Positions 20,948-28,596 of a stretch of DNA of 28,596 nucleotides are shown here, piece after piece. The translations under genes were made by a program, and so were the position numbers. The DNA is from JABDGZ01 sp964487685 (GTDB lineage Bacteria; Omnitrophota; Gorgyraeia; Zapsychrales; Fredricksoniimonadaceae). The notes beneath the pieces are model-generated. The model did not search any database. It was not told the origin of the DNA and was given only the letters and a program-made list of their open reading frames with translations. Numbering within the stretch: the first letter of the stretch is position 1; the number at the start of each line of letters is the position of its first letter. The DNA lies in assembly GCA_964487685.1 (NCBI GenBank), contig CAZASA010000025.1:1-28596 (forward strand). Direction: 5' to 3'.

Positions 20948-22891
20948 GTGAAAAATTGGGCAAAGCCTTTTGCATGGATCGCGATCATTTTTTTAGGGGC
21001 TGTTGTTTACTCCGATACTTTCCATTGCTCATTTCATTTTGATGACCAGGTTTATATAACCAATAATTTTGTCATAACCCGCTTCCATCATTTACTGCAT
21101 TATTGGCGATTTTACCCTTGCCGTTTTTTAACCTTCCTAACCCTTGCTTTAAATTATCATTTCAATGGGCTGGATGTATTTGGTTATCATGTTTTTAATC
21201 TGGCTATTCATTTAATTTCAGCTTTGTTGGTTTGGTGGTTATGCCTGTTGACCCTTGCGACCCCTGCCATGAAAAAAGATAAGATAACCCCTCATGCCGA
21301 GCTTGTCGCTGGATTGGCCGCCCTGGTATTTGTCAGCCATCCGCTGCAGACCGAGGCTGTGACTTATATTTGGCAGAGGGCAGCGTCAATGGCCGCCATG
21401 TTTTATTTGGCATCCTTATGTTTTTATATTAGATCTAGGCAACTCTCCTATGTCATTCCCGCGAAAGCGGGAATCCTTAACGAGCAGAGTACTTTTTATG
21501 TATGTTCATTTATTTTTGCTATCTTGGCCATGTTCACCAAGGAGAACACCGTGACCTTGCCGTTGATGGTCTTGCTATATGAGTTTTGTTTTTTTAGGTA
21601 CAGGAAAAATATTGAGGGGAGATATCTTTTCCCTTTCCTGTTGACCATATTCATAATTCCTTTAACAATTTTGTTTACCAAGGCCCAGCAATTCCAGGCG
21701 ATCCAACGGTTTGTCCACGAAACCGGCGGCATCTCCCCGTGGCAGTATCTTTTGACCCAATTCAGGGTGATCGTGACCTATATCAGGTTATTGGTCCTGC
21801 CGGTTAACCAAAATATTGACCACGATTTTCAACTATCAAAATCTTTATTTGAATGGCCTGTCTTGGCCAGTTTTTTATTCCTGGCAGGAGTGCTCTATGG
21901 GGCTAAACGTTTGTTTGCAAAATACAGATTACTTTCATTTTCTATTCTTTGGTTTTTTCTTACTCTTTGTGTGGAATCCAGTATATTCCCGCTCAAGAAC
22001 CTGATCTTTGAACACAGGCTTTATCTTCCAATGGTGGGGTATAGTCTGTTCTTAGTCAGTGGAACTTATTATTTATTAGGCGAAAAGAACATTAAGATAA
22101 TGGCAATTATTTTAATGATGATCATCGCCGTTAATTCAATTTTGACCTATCAAAGGAACAAGGTCTGGAAGGATGAGCTTAGTTTATGGGATGACGCGGT
22201 CAAGAAATCGCCGCATAAAGCCAGGGCTGTCACCGACAGGGGCTTTGCGTATTTTAATCAAGGTAATTTCACCCAAGCCTTATCAGATTATGACAAGGCC
22301 ATTGAGCTTGATCCTGGCCTGGCCGACGCGTATTTAGACCGCGGATTGACCTATTCCCAACAAGGCAACTATTCACAAGCGATCGCGGATTATAATAGGG
22401 CCATTGCCATCAATCCCAATTATGCGGACGCCTATAACAACAGGGGTATTTTTTATATCCACCAGGGTGATCTTGATCAGGCAGTATCAGACCTTACCAA
22501 GGCCATTGAAATAGACCCGCATAATGTTAAGGCCTATTATAATCGCGGCCTTGGGTTGGCTAAAGAAGGCAATACGGCCCAGGCCATCGCTGATTATAAA
22601 AAAGCAATTGAATTAAACCCTGATAACGCGGACGCTTACTATAATCTTGGCCTTTGCTATGCCCAGGAAAAACTTTTCGACGAGGCGATGGCTGACTTTA
22701 ATAAAACCATTGAAATTGACCCTGATTATGCGGATGCCTATAACAATCGGGGGATTATTTATGCCATGAGGGGTGATTACCTCAAGGCCATGGTAGAGTT
22801 TGACCATGCGATCAAAATCAATCCCAATGATCAGGAAGCAAAGGCCAACAAAAGCCATTGCTACGTATTTTTGCGTATATACAAAAAATAG
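20948..22891 (+). CDS. Second TMTC-like GT-C/TPR glycosyltransferase, 647 aa
   Basis: Paralogue of the 18061 gene with the same order of motifs: F-H-F-D-D, H-P-L-Q-T-E-A-V-T-Y-I-W-Q-R-A-A-S-M, K-E-N-T-V-T-L-P, E-H-R-L-Y-L-P-M-V-G. About ten membrane helices are followed by six to seven TPR units, against four in the first copy. The frame is open from 20696 inside sqdB, but GTG 20948 gives an N-terminus equal in length to the paralogue and starts just after the sqdB stop, so I choose it. Residues near 170-178 (V-I-P-A-K-A-G-I-L) are encoded by an inserted REP-like palindrome absent from the paralogue. Probably an inner-membrane enzyme using a polyprenyl-linked sugar; the TPR tail may recognise the acceptor. 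Confidence 0.82.
   Translation: MKNWAKPFAWIAIIFLGAVVYSDTFHCSFHFDDQVYITNNFVITRFHHLLHYWRFYPCRFLTFLTLALNYHFNGLDVFGYHVFNLAIHLISALLVWWLCLLTLATPAMKKDKITPHAELVAGLAALVFVSHPLQTEAVTYIWQRAASMAAMFYLASLCFYIRSRQLSYVIPAKAGILNEQSTFYVCSFIFAILAMFTKENTVTLPLMVLLYEFCFFRYRKNIEGRYLFPFLLTIFIIPLTILFTKAQQFQAIQRFVHETGGISPWQYLLTQFRVIVTYIRLLVLPVNQNIDHDFQLSKSLFEWPVLASFLFLAGVLYGAKRLFAKYRLLSFSILWFFLTLCVESSIFPLKNLIFEHRLYLPMVGYSLFLVSGTYYLLGEKNIKIMAIILMMIIAVNSILTYQRNKVWKDELSLWDDAVKKSPHKARAVTDRGFAYFNQGNFTQALSDYDKAIELDPGLADAYLDRGLTYSQQGNYSQAIADYNRAIAINPNYADAYNNRGIFYIHQGDLDQAVSDLTKAIEIDPHNVKAYYNRGLGLAKEGNTAQAIADYKKAIELNPDNADAYYNLGLCYAQEKLFDEAMADFNKTIEIDPDYADAYNNRGIIYAMRGDYLKAMVEFDHAIKINPNDQEAKANKSHCYVFLRIYKK
21455..21474. repeat. 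REP/dRS3-like palindrome inside the GT-C coding sequence
   Basis: ATTCCCGC-gaaa-GCGGGAAT, an 8-bp perfect stem. It has the ATTCCC-N8-GGGAAT form of the widely dispersed dRS3/REP-type repeat and is read through in frame. Confidence 0.85.
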
Positions 22892-22945
22892 AAAGTATCT
22901 TACTTTAGTATAAAGTTATTCGTATATCTTCTATATAGAAAGTAT
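22889..22945 (+). promoter_or_regulatory. cydA: Candidate operator region of cydAB
   Basis: TAGAAAGTAT occurs at 22889-22898 and again at 22936-22945. Between them is a perfect inverted repeat ACTTTA-gta-TAAAGT (22902-22916). The 56-bp gap to cydA is A+T rich. A regulator such as a redox or O2 sensor may bind here; no known consensus is matched. No clear -35 is seen. Confidence 0.4.
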
Positions 22946-22947
22946 AT

Positions 22948-24297
22948 ATGGACTTATTAATTCTCTCCCGTCTCCAATTCGCCCTGACCATCATGTTCCA
23001 CTATATTTATCCGCCAATGTCCATTGGTCTGGGACTTATCATTGTGATCATGGAAAGCATGTACATGGTCACCAAGAAACCCCTGTATCACAAGATGACC
23101 AAATTTTGGGTCAAGATGTTCGGGCTTAACTTTGCGATCGGGGTGGCCACGGGAATTGTCATGGAGTTTGAGTTCGGCACTAATTGGTCCACCTATTCCC
23201 GATATGTAGGGGATGTCTTTGGTTCTGCCCTGGCGGCAGAAGGGATCTTTGCTTTCTTTTTAGAGTCAGGGTTTTTGGCCATCCTCTTATTTGGCTGGGA
23301 CAAGGTCTCTGCCCGGGTGCATTGGGTATCGGCACTTTTAGTATGTCTCGGTGCTCATTTTTCCGCGATCTGGATCATCGTCGCCGGTTCCTGGATGCAG
23401 ACCCCGGCTGGTTTTCATATCGTAGGCCACGGGATGACGGCACGTGCCGAGATCACTGATTTTTGGGCCATGGTCTTTAATCCGTCATCCATGGAACGAT
23501 TGGCCCATGTGATCGTGGCCGCCTGGCTTACGGGGGCCTTTTTTGTCTTGAGTGTCAGCGCTTATTATTTATTGAACAAACGTCATATTGAATTTGCCAA
23601 GATATCCATGCGCGTGGCCTTGATCGTGGCCTTGGTTGCGGCCATAGGGCAGATGATCACCGGCCGTATCGGCGCTGAAACAGTGGCCAAATATCAGCCA
23701 ACCAAATTGGTGGCCATGGAAGGCCATTATCCGGCCAATGAACCGGCAGGGATGTACCTTTTTGGGTATGTAAATGAGAAAGAACAAAAAGTCTATGGCC
23801 TGAAAATTCCTGGACTGCTTAGTTTCTTGGCCCAAGGAGATGCTAATGCGCCTATGGCCGGGATCAAATCATTTAAGAAAGAAGAGCTTCCGCCGATCAA
23901 CATAGTTTTTCAAAGTTATCATTTCATGATCACGATCGGTGTCCTTCTTTTTATATTAACGATCACGTGCCTTGTCTATCTTTGGAGGGGGAAATTATTT
24001 AAGGCCACCTGGCTTTTGAAAATATTAGTTCCTTCGGTCATATTGCCGCAAATAGCTAATCAATTAGGATGGATGACAGCAGAGATTGGACGCCAGCCAT
24101 GGATCGTTTATGGGTTATTGCGTACCAGCGAGGGATTGTCCAAGGCCGTCAAGGCCAATATGGTCCTGACTTCCCTGATCATGTTCACCTTCATTTATTT
24201 GTTATTGTTCGTCTTGTATATTTATCTGTTCGATACCAAGATCAAACTTGGGCCGGATGAAATGGACCAGGATAAGCAGATGCATCGAGCGGATTAA
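22948..24297 (+). CDS. cydA: Cytochrome bd ubiquinol oxidase subunit I (CydA), 449 aa
   Basis: Haem-bearing subunit of the quinol oxidase that reduces O2 to water in the inner membrane. The axial ligands are visible: H18 (I-M-F-H-Y), H187 (E-R-L-A-H-V) and M327 (Y-H-F-M-I-T-I-G). E98 and E106 of the haem pocket lie in A-L-A-A-E-G-I-F-A-F-F-L-E-S-G-F, and the quinol site residues K253 and E258 in Q-P-T-K-L-V-A-M-E-G-H. G-R-Q-P-W-I-V-Y-G-L-L-R-T is the family signature. About nine membrane helices. The Q-loop is short (as in bd oxidases outside enterics), which explains the 449-aa length against about 520 in E. coli. cydB follows 9 bp downstream. Confidence 0.95.
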   Translation: MDLLILSRLQFALTIMFHYIYPPMSIGLGLIIVIMESMYMVTKKPLYHKMTKFWVKMFGLNFAIGVATGIVMEFEFGTNWSTYSRYVGDVFGSALAAEGIFAFFLESGFLAILLFGWDKVSARVHWVSALLVCLGAHFSAIWIIVAGSWMQTPAGFHIVGHGMTARAEITDFWAMVFNPSSMERLAHVIVAAWLTGAFFVLSVSAYYLLNKRHIEFAKISMRVALIVALVAAIGQMITGRIGAETVAKYQPTKLVAMEGHYPANEPAGMYLFGYVNEKEQKVYGLKIPGLLSFLAQGDANAPMAGIKSFKKEELPPINIVFQSYHFMITIGVLLFILTITCLVYLWRGKLFKATWLLKILVPSVILPQIANQLGWMTAEIGRQPWIVYGLLRTSEGLSKAVKANMVLTSLIMFTFIYLLLFVLYIYLFDTKIKLGPDEMDQDKQMHRAD

Positions 24298-24306
24298 AAG
24301 GAAAAT

Positions 24307-25323
24307 ATGGACCTTAATTTAATTTGGTTTATTTTAGTCGGAGCCCTGTTGACAGGCTATGCCTTGCTCGATGGCTTTGATCTGGGGGTCGGCGCTTTAC
24401 ATTTATTTGCCAAGGGAGATAACGAGCGGCGGCTCATGATCAATTCCATCGGCCCTGTCTGGGACGGGAATGAAGTTTGGCTGGTGACCGGAGGCGGCGC
24501 CTTGTTTGCCGCGTTTCCCGACGTCTACGCGACCCTGGCTTCAGGTTTTTATTTAGCCGTTTTCCTGTTGATATTTTCCTTGATCTTCCGGGCTGTGGCC
24601 ATTGAGTTCCGTTCCAAACAACCATTCGCGTGGTGGCGCAAGACCTGGGACATTTCATTTTGTGTGGCCAGCATCTTGTGCGCGTTTTTATTAGGGGTCG
24701 TCGTAGGGAACCTGATCTGGGGGATTCCGTTGGGCGCGGATAAAGAGTACCAGGGCAGTTTTTGGGGGCTTTTGCATCCGTATGCGTTAATGACAGGGAT
24801 CACCGTTGTTGCTGTTTGCATGATGCATGGGTCGATCTATTTGGCCATGAAAACCGAAGGAAGTTTCCATAACAAGATACGTTCCTGGGTCAAAAATTGC
24901 ATTATTTTCTTTGTGATCTGTTATGTGACTTTGACCATGGCCACCATGCTTTACGTGCCCCACATGGTTGATCGTTTAAAAGATTTCCCAGTCCTTTTTT
25001 TAGTCCCGATGGTCCAGCTTTTTGCCATTGCCAATGTCCCGCGCTGTATTGCCAAAGGCTGGGATTTTTTTGCGTTCTTTTCTTCCAGCGGGGCCATCGT
25101 CATATTCATGTTCCTTTTTGGTTTAGGCATATTTCCCAATATGGTCCTTTCCAATCCTAGTCCACAATATAGCTTAACGATCTATAATGCCTCTTCATCG
25201 GTCAAGACCCTTGAGACCATGCTGGTCATTGCCATGATAGGAATGCCGATCGTTCTGGCGTATACAATCAGTATTTATTGGATTTTTAGAGGTAAGGTAA
25301 AATTAAATGAACATAGCTATTAA
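24307..25323 (+). CDS. cydB: Cytochrome bd ubiquinol oxidase subunit II (CydB), 338 aa
   Basis: Second subunit of the bd oxidase. Eight hydrophobic segments. L-I-W-F-I-L-V-G, G-Y-A-L-L-D-G-F-D-L-G-V-G-A and P-V-W-D-G-N-E-V-W-L-V at the N-terminus are the conserved core shared by CydB proteins. The conserved acidic residues of that region (D-G-F-D, W-D-G-N-E) sit near the proton path and haem interface. AAAAGG lies just before ATG 24307. No separate small CydX-like frame is obvious in the 144 bp after the stop. Complex assembly with CydA is expected. Confidence 0.95.
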   Translation: MDLNLIWFILVGALLTGYALLDGFDLGVGALHLFAKGDNERRLMINSIGPVWDGNEVWLVTGGGALFAAFPDVYATLASGFYLAVFLLIFSLIFRAVAIEFRSKQPFAWWRKTWDISFCVASILCAFLLGVVVGNLIWGIPLGADKEYQGSFWGLLHPYALMTGITVVAVCMMHGSIYLAMKTEGSFHNKIRSWVKNCIIFFVICYVTLTMATMLYVPHMVDRLKDFPVLFLVPMVQLFAIANVPRCIAKGWDFFAFFSSSGAIVIFMFLFGLGIFPNMVLSNPSPQYSLTIYNASSSVKTLETMLVIAMIGMPIVLAYTISIYWIFRGKVKLNEHSY

Positions 25324-25402
25324 TAGGCGGTAAACTACGTAGTTCTACTACTATTATCAGCGTTTTTCCTCATATCATATAATTCAAACAAAAGGCATAC
25401 TT

Positions 25403-25430
25403 AAGAGCAAATAGGTACGCATTTGCTTTT
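25403..25430 (+). terminator. Hairpin after cydAB
   Basis: AAGAGCAAAT (25403-25412) pairs with ATTTGCTTTT (25421-25430), ten pairs with one G-T, loop of 8 nt. The following sequence is GGAGT and not a T tract, so termination depends on the stem's own T-rich 3' arm. It is probably the cydAB terminator or the leader of the next gene. Confidence 0.5.
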
Positions 25431-25467
25431 GGAGTATATGAATAATAGTTATTGAAAGGCAGGAATT

Positions 25468-28400
25468 ATGAATACGCGTAAGAAGGTAACCATTGATGGT
25501 AATGAGGCGGCTGCTTATGTGGCATTTGCCTTGAGCGAAGTAGTGGCCATTTATCCGATAACTCCTTCTTCACCCATGGGTGAATGGATCGATGAATGGT
25601 CATCGATGAACAAGAAGAATATATGGGACACTATTCCCTCGGTCCAGGAAATGCAAAGCGAGGCAGGTGTTGCCGGGGCTATTCATGGCGCTATCCAAAC
25701 AGGCGCTTTGACAACCACCTTTACGTGTTCACAAGGCTTGCTGTTGATGCTCCCCAATATGTACAAGATCGCCGGTGAACTTTCACCCACTGTTTTTCAT
25801 ATTGCTGCCCGTGCCATCGCCACCCAAGGGTTGTCGATCTTTGGCGATCATTCTGATGTGATGTCTGCCCGTATGACCGGTTTTGCCATGCTTTGTTCAT
25901 CTTCTGTCCAGGAAGTCATGGATTTCGCCCTGATCGCCCACGCGGCAACCCTGGAATCGCGTATTCCCTTTGTCCATTTCTTTGATGGCTTCCGTACCTC
26001 CCATGAAGTGGCCAAAATTGAGCAGTTGACCTTTGAAGATATTCGCAGCATGATTGACGAAGATTTAGTCTCGGCCTATCGGTCAAGAAGAATGTCACCG
26101 GATAATCCGATCATCCGCGGCACTGCCCAGAATCCGGACGTTTATTTTCAATCCCGTGAGACAGTAAATCCTTTTTATAATGCCTGCCCAGGCATTGTGC
26201 AGAAAGCGATGGATAAATTTGCAGCGTTAACCGGACGGCAATACCACTTGTATGATTATTACGGCCATCCTAAGGCTGAACGGGTGATCGTCTTGATGGG
26301 TTCTGCCGCTGAGACGAGCCAAGATACCGTTGATCGTTTGATAAGTCAGAATCAAAAAGTAGGTATAGTAAAAGTCAGACTTTACAGGCCGTTTGATAAT
26401 GAGCTCTTCTTTAAATCTTTGCCCACTACTGTCAAGTCGATCTGTGTCCTGGACCGTACCAAGGAACCAGGCAGCGGCGGTGAGCCTCTGTATTTGGATG
26501 TGGTCAATGCTATTGTTGAGACCCATGGTTCAGGGATGTTTTCGCCATTGCCCAAGATCATCGGCGGACGTTATGGAATCTCGTCTAAGGAGTTTACTCC
26601 GGCCATGGTCAAAGCCTGCTTTGATGAAATGTCCAAGCCGAATCCAAAGAACCATTTTACCGTCGGCATCAATGATGACCTGACGCATACCAGCCTTGAG
26701 GTGGATGAGAACTTTATTATTGAAAACCCCAAAGGGGTCAGGGCGATCTTTTACGGCCTGGGCGCGGACGGTACAGTCAGTGCTAACAAGAACACTATCA
26801 AGATCATCGGGGAGAATACAGATCTTTATGCGCAAGGGTATTTTGTCTATGATTCTAAGAAATCAGGTTCAGGAACGGTGTCGCATTTGCGTTTTGGTCC
26901 CAACCCGATCCATTCAACGTTTTTGGTGACCCAGGCCAGTTTTGTCGCCTGCCATCAATTCCATTTCCTGGAATTGTACGATATGCTCGCCAAGATCGAT
27001 GAAGGCGGGGTTTTCCTGTTAAATACGGTTTATGGTCCTGAAGAAATTTGGTCCCATATCCCGAAGAAAACTGCCCAGACGATCAAGGACAAGAAGATCA
27101 AATTCTTTATCATTGATGCCTATTCAGTGTCTAAAAAGGTGGGCTTAGGCATGCGCATCAATACGATCATGCAAACTTGCTTCTTTGCCATTTCCGGTAT
27201 CTTGCCTCAGCAAGAAGCCATTGATGCCATTAAAGAACATACCAAGAAAAGTTATAGTAAAAAAGGGGCGGAGGTCTTACGGATGAATTATGAGGCAGTG
27301 GACCAAACGCTTTCACACCTGATTGAGGTGAAGGTGCCAGAAGAGATCACCGGTGAGCTGGAATTTGCCACCACGATCTCAGCCAAGGCCCCAGCCTTTG
27401 TGCAAAATGTCACTGCAGAGATGATCGCCGGCCGCGGGGACCTTCTGCCTGTCAGCGCCCTTCCTTGCGACGGGACCTATCCTGTCGGCACGACCCAATG
27501 GGAAAAACGCAACATTGCCCAGGAAATCCCGGTGTGGGACAAGGATATCTGTATCCAATGCGGCAAATGTTCCATGGTCTGTCCGCATGCGGTCATCCGC
27601 ATCAAAGCTTATGACGCGAAATTCTTGGAGCATGCGCCCTCGAGCTTCAAATCGATGGAGGCCAAGGACAAGGAATGGCAAGGATTGAAATACACGATCC
27701 AAGTGGCCCCGGAAGATTGCACGGGCTGCGGCATCTGTGTTGATATATGTCCTGTTAAAAATAAAATGGAGACCAAATACAAAGCGATCAATATGAAGCC
27801 CCAGCCGCCTATCCGGGAGAGTGAAAAGGAAAATTGGGAATACTTCCTGACTATTCCTGAGCTTGACCGTAGTCTGGTGAAGGCTTCAACCGTGCGTTCT
27901 TCGCAAGCGTATCAGCCATTGTTTGAATTTTCCGGTGCTTGTGCCGGATGCGGAGAAACTCCGTATATCAAATTAGCCACCCAGTTGTTTGGCGACCGTA
28001 TGGTGATCGCCAATGCCACCGGATGCTCATCGATCTATGGCGGGAATTTACCAACGACCCCGTATACCAAGAACAGTGAAAACCGCGGCCCCACCTGGAG
28101 CAATTCCTTGTTTGAGGACAATGCTGAGTTTGGTTTAGGTTATCGCTTGTCCATTGATAAACAAAAGGAATTTGCTTGTGAGTTGGTCAAGAAATTAGAA
28201 GACATGATCGGAAATCCATTGGCCCAGGACATTATCAATGCCCAACAGCATGATGAGGCGGAAATATTCCAGCAACGCCAAAGGGTAGATCAGTTAAAGA
28301 AGAAATTGCAAGGCCAAACAGGCGTTGAGGCCAAGCTCTTATTGAATATTGCTGATATGCTCGTCAAGAAAAGCGTATGGATCATCGGCGGTGACGGCTG

Positions 28401-28596
28401 GGCCTATGATATCGGTTTTGGAGGCATTGACCATGTGATCTCTACAGGACGCAATGTTAATATTTTGGTCCTGGACACGGAAGTATATTCCAATACCGGC
28501 GGGCAGATGTCCAAATCAACCCCGCGTTCTGCCGTAGCTAAATTTGCAGCCGGCGGAAAAACCACTGCCAAGAAAGACCTGGCCCGCATTGCCATG
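25468..28596 (+). CDS. nifJ: Pyruvate:ferredoxin (flavodoxin) oxidoreductase, single-chain, 3'-truncated by window
   Basis: Oxidises pyruvate with CoA to acetyl-CoA and CO2, reducing ferredoxin. 1,043 codons are visible of the roughly 1,180 usual. The start at ATG 25468 has a Shine-Dalgarno-like AGGCAGGA. Domain I begins with A-I-Y-P-I-T-P-S-S-P-M-G-E. Two [4Fe-4S] ferredoxin motifs are near residues 695 (C-I-Q-C-G-K-C-S-M-V-C-P) and 751 (C-T-G-C-G-I-C-V-D-I-C-P). The C-A-G-C-G-E-T-P-Y segment binds the proximal cluster. The TPP site is G-D-G-W-A-Y-D-I-G-F-G-G with N-T-G-G-Q-M-S near the window end. All motifs in sight are intact. Together with pyk and cydAB it marks a fermentative metabolism with O2 protection. 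Confidence 0.95.
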   Translation, partial: MNTRKKVTIDGNEAAAYVAFALSEVVAIYPITPSSPMGEWIDEWSSMNKKNIWDTIPSVQEMQSEAGVAGAIHGAIQTGALTTTFTCSQGLLLMLPNMYKIAGELSPTVFHIAARAIATQGLSIFGDHSDVMSARMTGFAMLCSSSVQEVMDFALIAHAATLESRIPFVHFFDGFRTSHEVAKIEQLTFEDIRSMIDEDLVSAYRSRRMSPDNPIIRGTAQNPDVYFQSRETVNPFYNACPGIVQKAMDKFAALTGRQYHLYDYYGHPKAERVIVLMGSAAETSQDTVDRLISQNQKVGIVKVRLYRPFDNELFFKSLPTTVKSICVLDRTKEPGSGGEPLYLDVVNAIVETHGSGMFSPLPKIIGGRYGISSKEFTPAMVKACFDEMSKPNPKNHFTVGINDDLTHTSLEVDENFIIENPKGVRAIFYGLGADGTVSANKNTIKIIGENTDLYAQGYFVYDSKKSGSGTVSHLRFGPNPIHSTFLVTQASFVACHQFHFLELYDMLAKIDEGGVFLLNTVYGPEEIWSHIPKKTAQTIKDKKIKFFIIDAYSVSKKVGLGMRINTIMQTCFFAISGILPQQEAIDAIKEHTKKSYSKKGAEVLRMNYEAVDQTLSHLIEVKVPEEITGELEFATTISAKAPAFVQNVTAEMIAGRGDLLPVSALPCDGTYPVGTTQWEKRNIAQEIPVWDKDICIQCGKCSMVCPHAVIRIKAYDAKFLEHAPSSFKSMEAKDKEWQGLKYTIQVAPEDCTGCGICVDICPVKNKMETKYKAINMKPQPPIRESEKENWEYFLTIPELDRSLVKASTVRSSQAYQPLFEFSGACAGCGETPYIKLATQLFGDRMVIANATGCSSIYGGNLPTTPYTKNSENRGPTWSNSLFEDNAEFGLGYRLSIDKQKEFACELVKKLEDMIGNPLAQDIINAQQHDEAEIFQQRQRVDQLKKKLQGQTGVEAKLLLNIADMLVKKSVWIIGGDGWAYDIGFGGIDHVISTGRNVNILVLDTEVYSNTGGQMSKSTPRSAVAKFAAGGKTTAKKDLARIAM

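Overview
The window looks like part of the chromosome of an uncultured, fermentative Gram-negative-type bacterium, carrying a decaying mobile or phage-derived island on its left side. I infer a candidate-phylum lineage such as Omnitrophota from gene content only (TMTC-like membrane glycosyltransferases with TPR tails, a short pyruvate kinase, cydAB beside pyruvate:ferredoxin oxidoreductase). No rRNA, tRNA or other taxonomic marker is present. Recognisable promoters are TTGNNN-17 bp-TATACT-like, and TAA, TAG and TGA are all used as stops.

Region 1 (1 to about 9350) is accessory DNA. It opens with the tail of a phage-type terminase large subunit, followed by small unknown and decayed ORFs and an AlbA/Schlafen-type ATP-binding regulator broken by one amber codon. 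Next come a PD-(D/E)XK-like nuclease and an unusual chimeric protein. In the chimera, a TOTE-type primase and the start of a helicase run directly into the C-terminal half of an RlaP-like nucleotidyltransferase. Then follow a calcineurin-like phosphoesterase, three small Cys-rich proteins, a RhuM-family protein, a structured intergenic stretch, and a two-gene DUF5674 module with its own promoter and terminator.

Region 2 (9456-14325) is cell-surface and small-molecule metabolism. It holds a secreted GH-like enzyme with EF-hand-like loops, a convergent acyltransferase-3, a SAM methyltransferase, and a cupin (Mn-hydroxynitrile-lyase type)/aquaporin operon ending in a terminator.

Region 3 (14346-17996) starts with a promoter and a c-di-GMP-I-like riboswitch candidate preceding a secreted six-hairpin-type glycosidase. 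A secreted carbohydrate-binding-like protein with its own promoter follows. Then comes a near-consensus promoter driving a short leader with a competing antiterminator/terminator in front of a pyruvate kinase that lacks the C-terminal domain.

Region 4 (18024-22891) is a compact three-gene operon: GT-C/TPR membrane glycosyltransferase, UDP-sulfoquinovose synthase (SqdB/SQD1 type), and a second GT-C/TPR paralogue. The second paralogue carries a REP-like palindrome inserted in frame. The arrangement suggests a sulfosugar used in surface glycosylation.

Region 5 (22902-28596) is energy metabolism: cytochrome bd oxidase cydAB, then pyruvate:ferredoxin oxidoreductase running off the right edge. Together with pyruvate kinase this fits an anaerobic or microaerobic fermenter that scavenges O2 with a bd oxidase.
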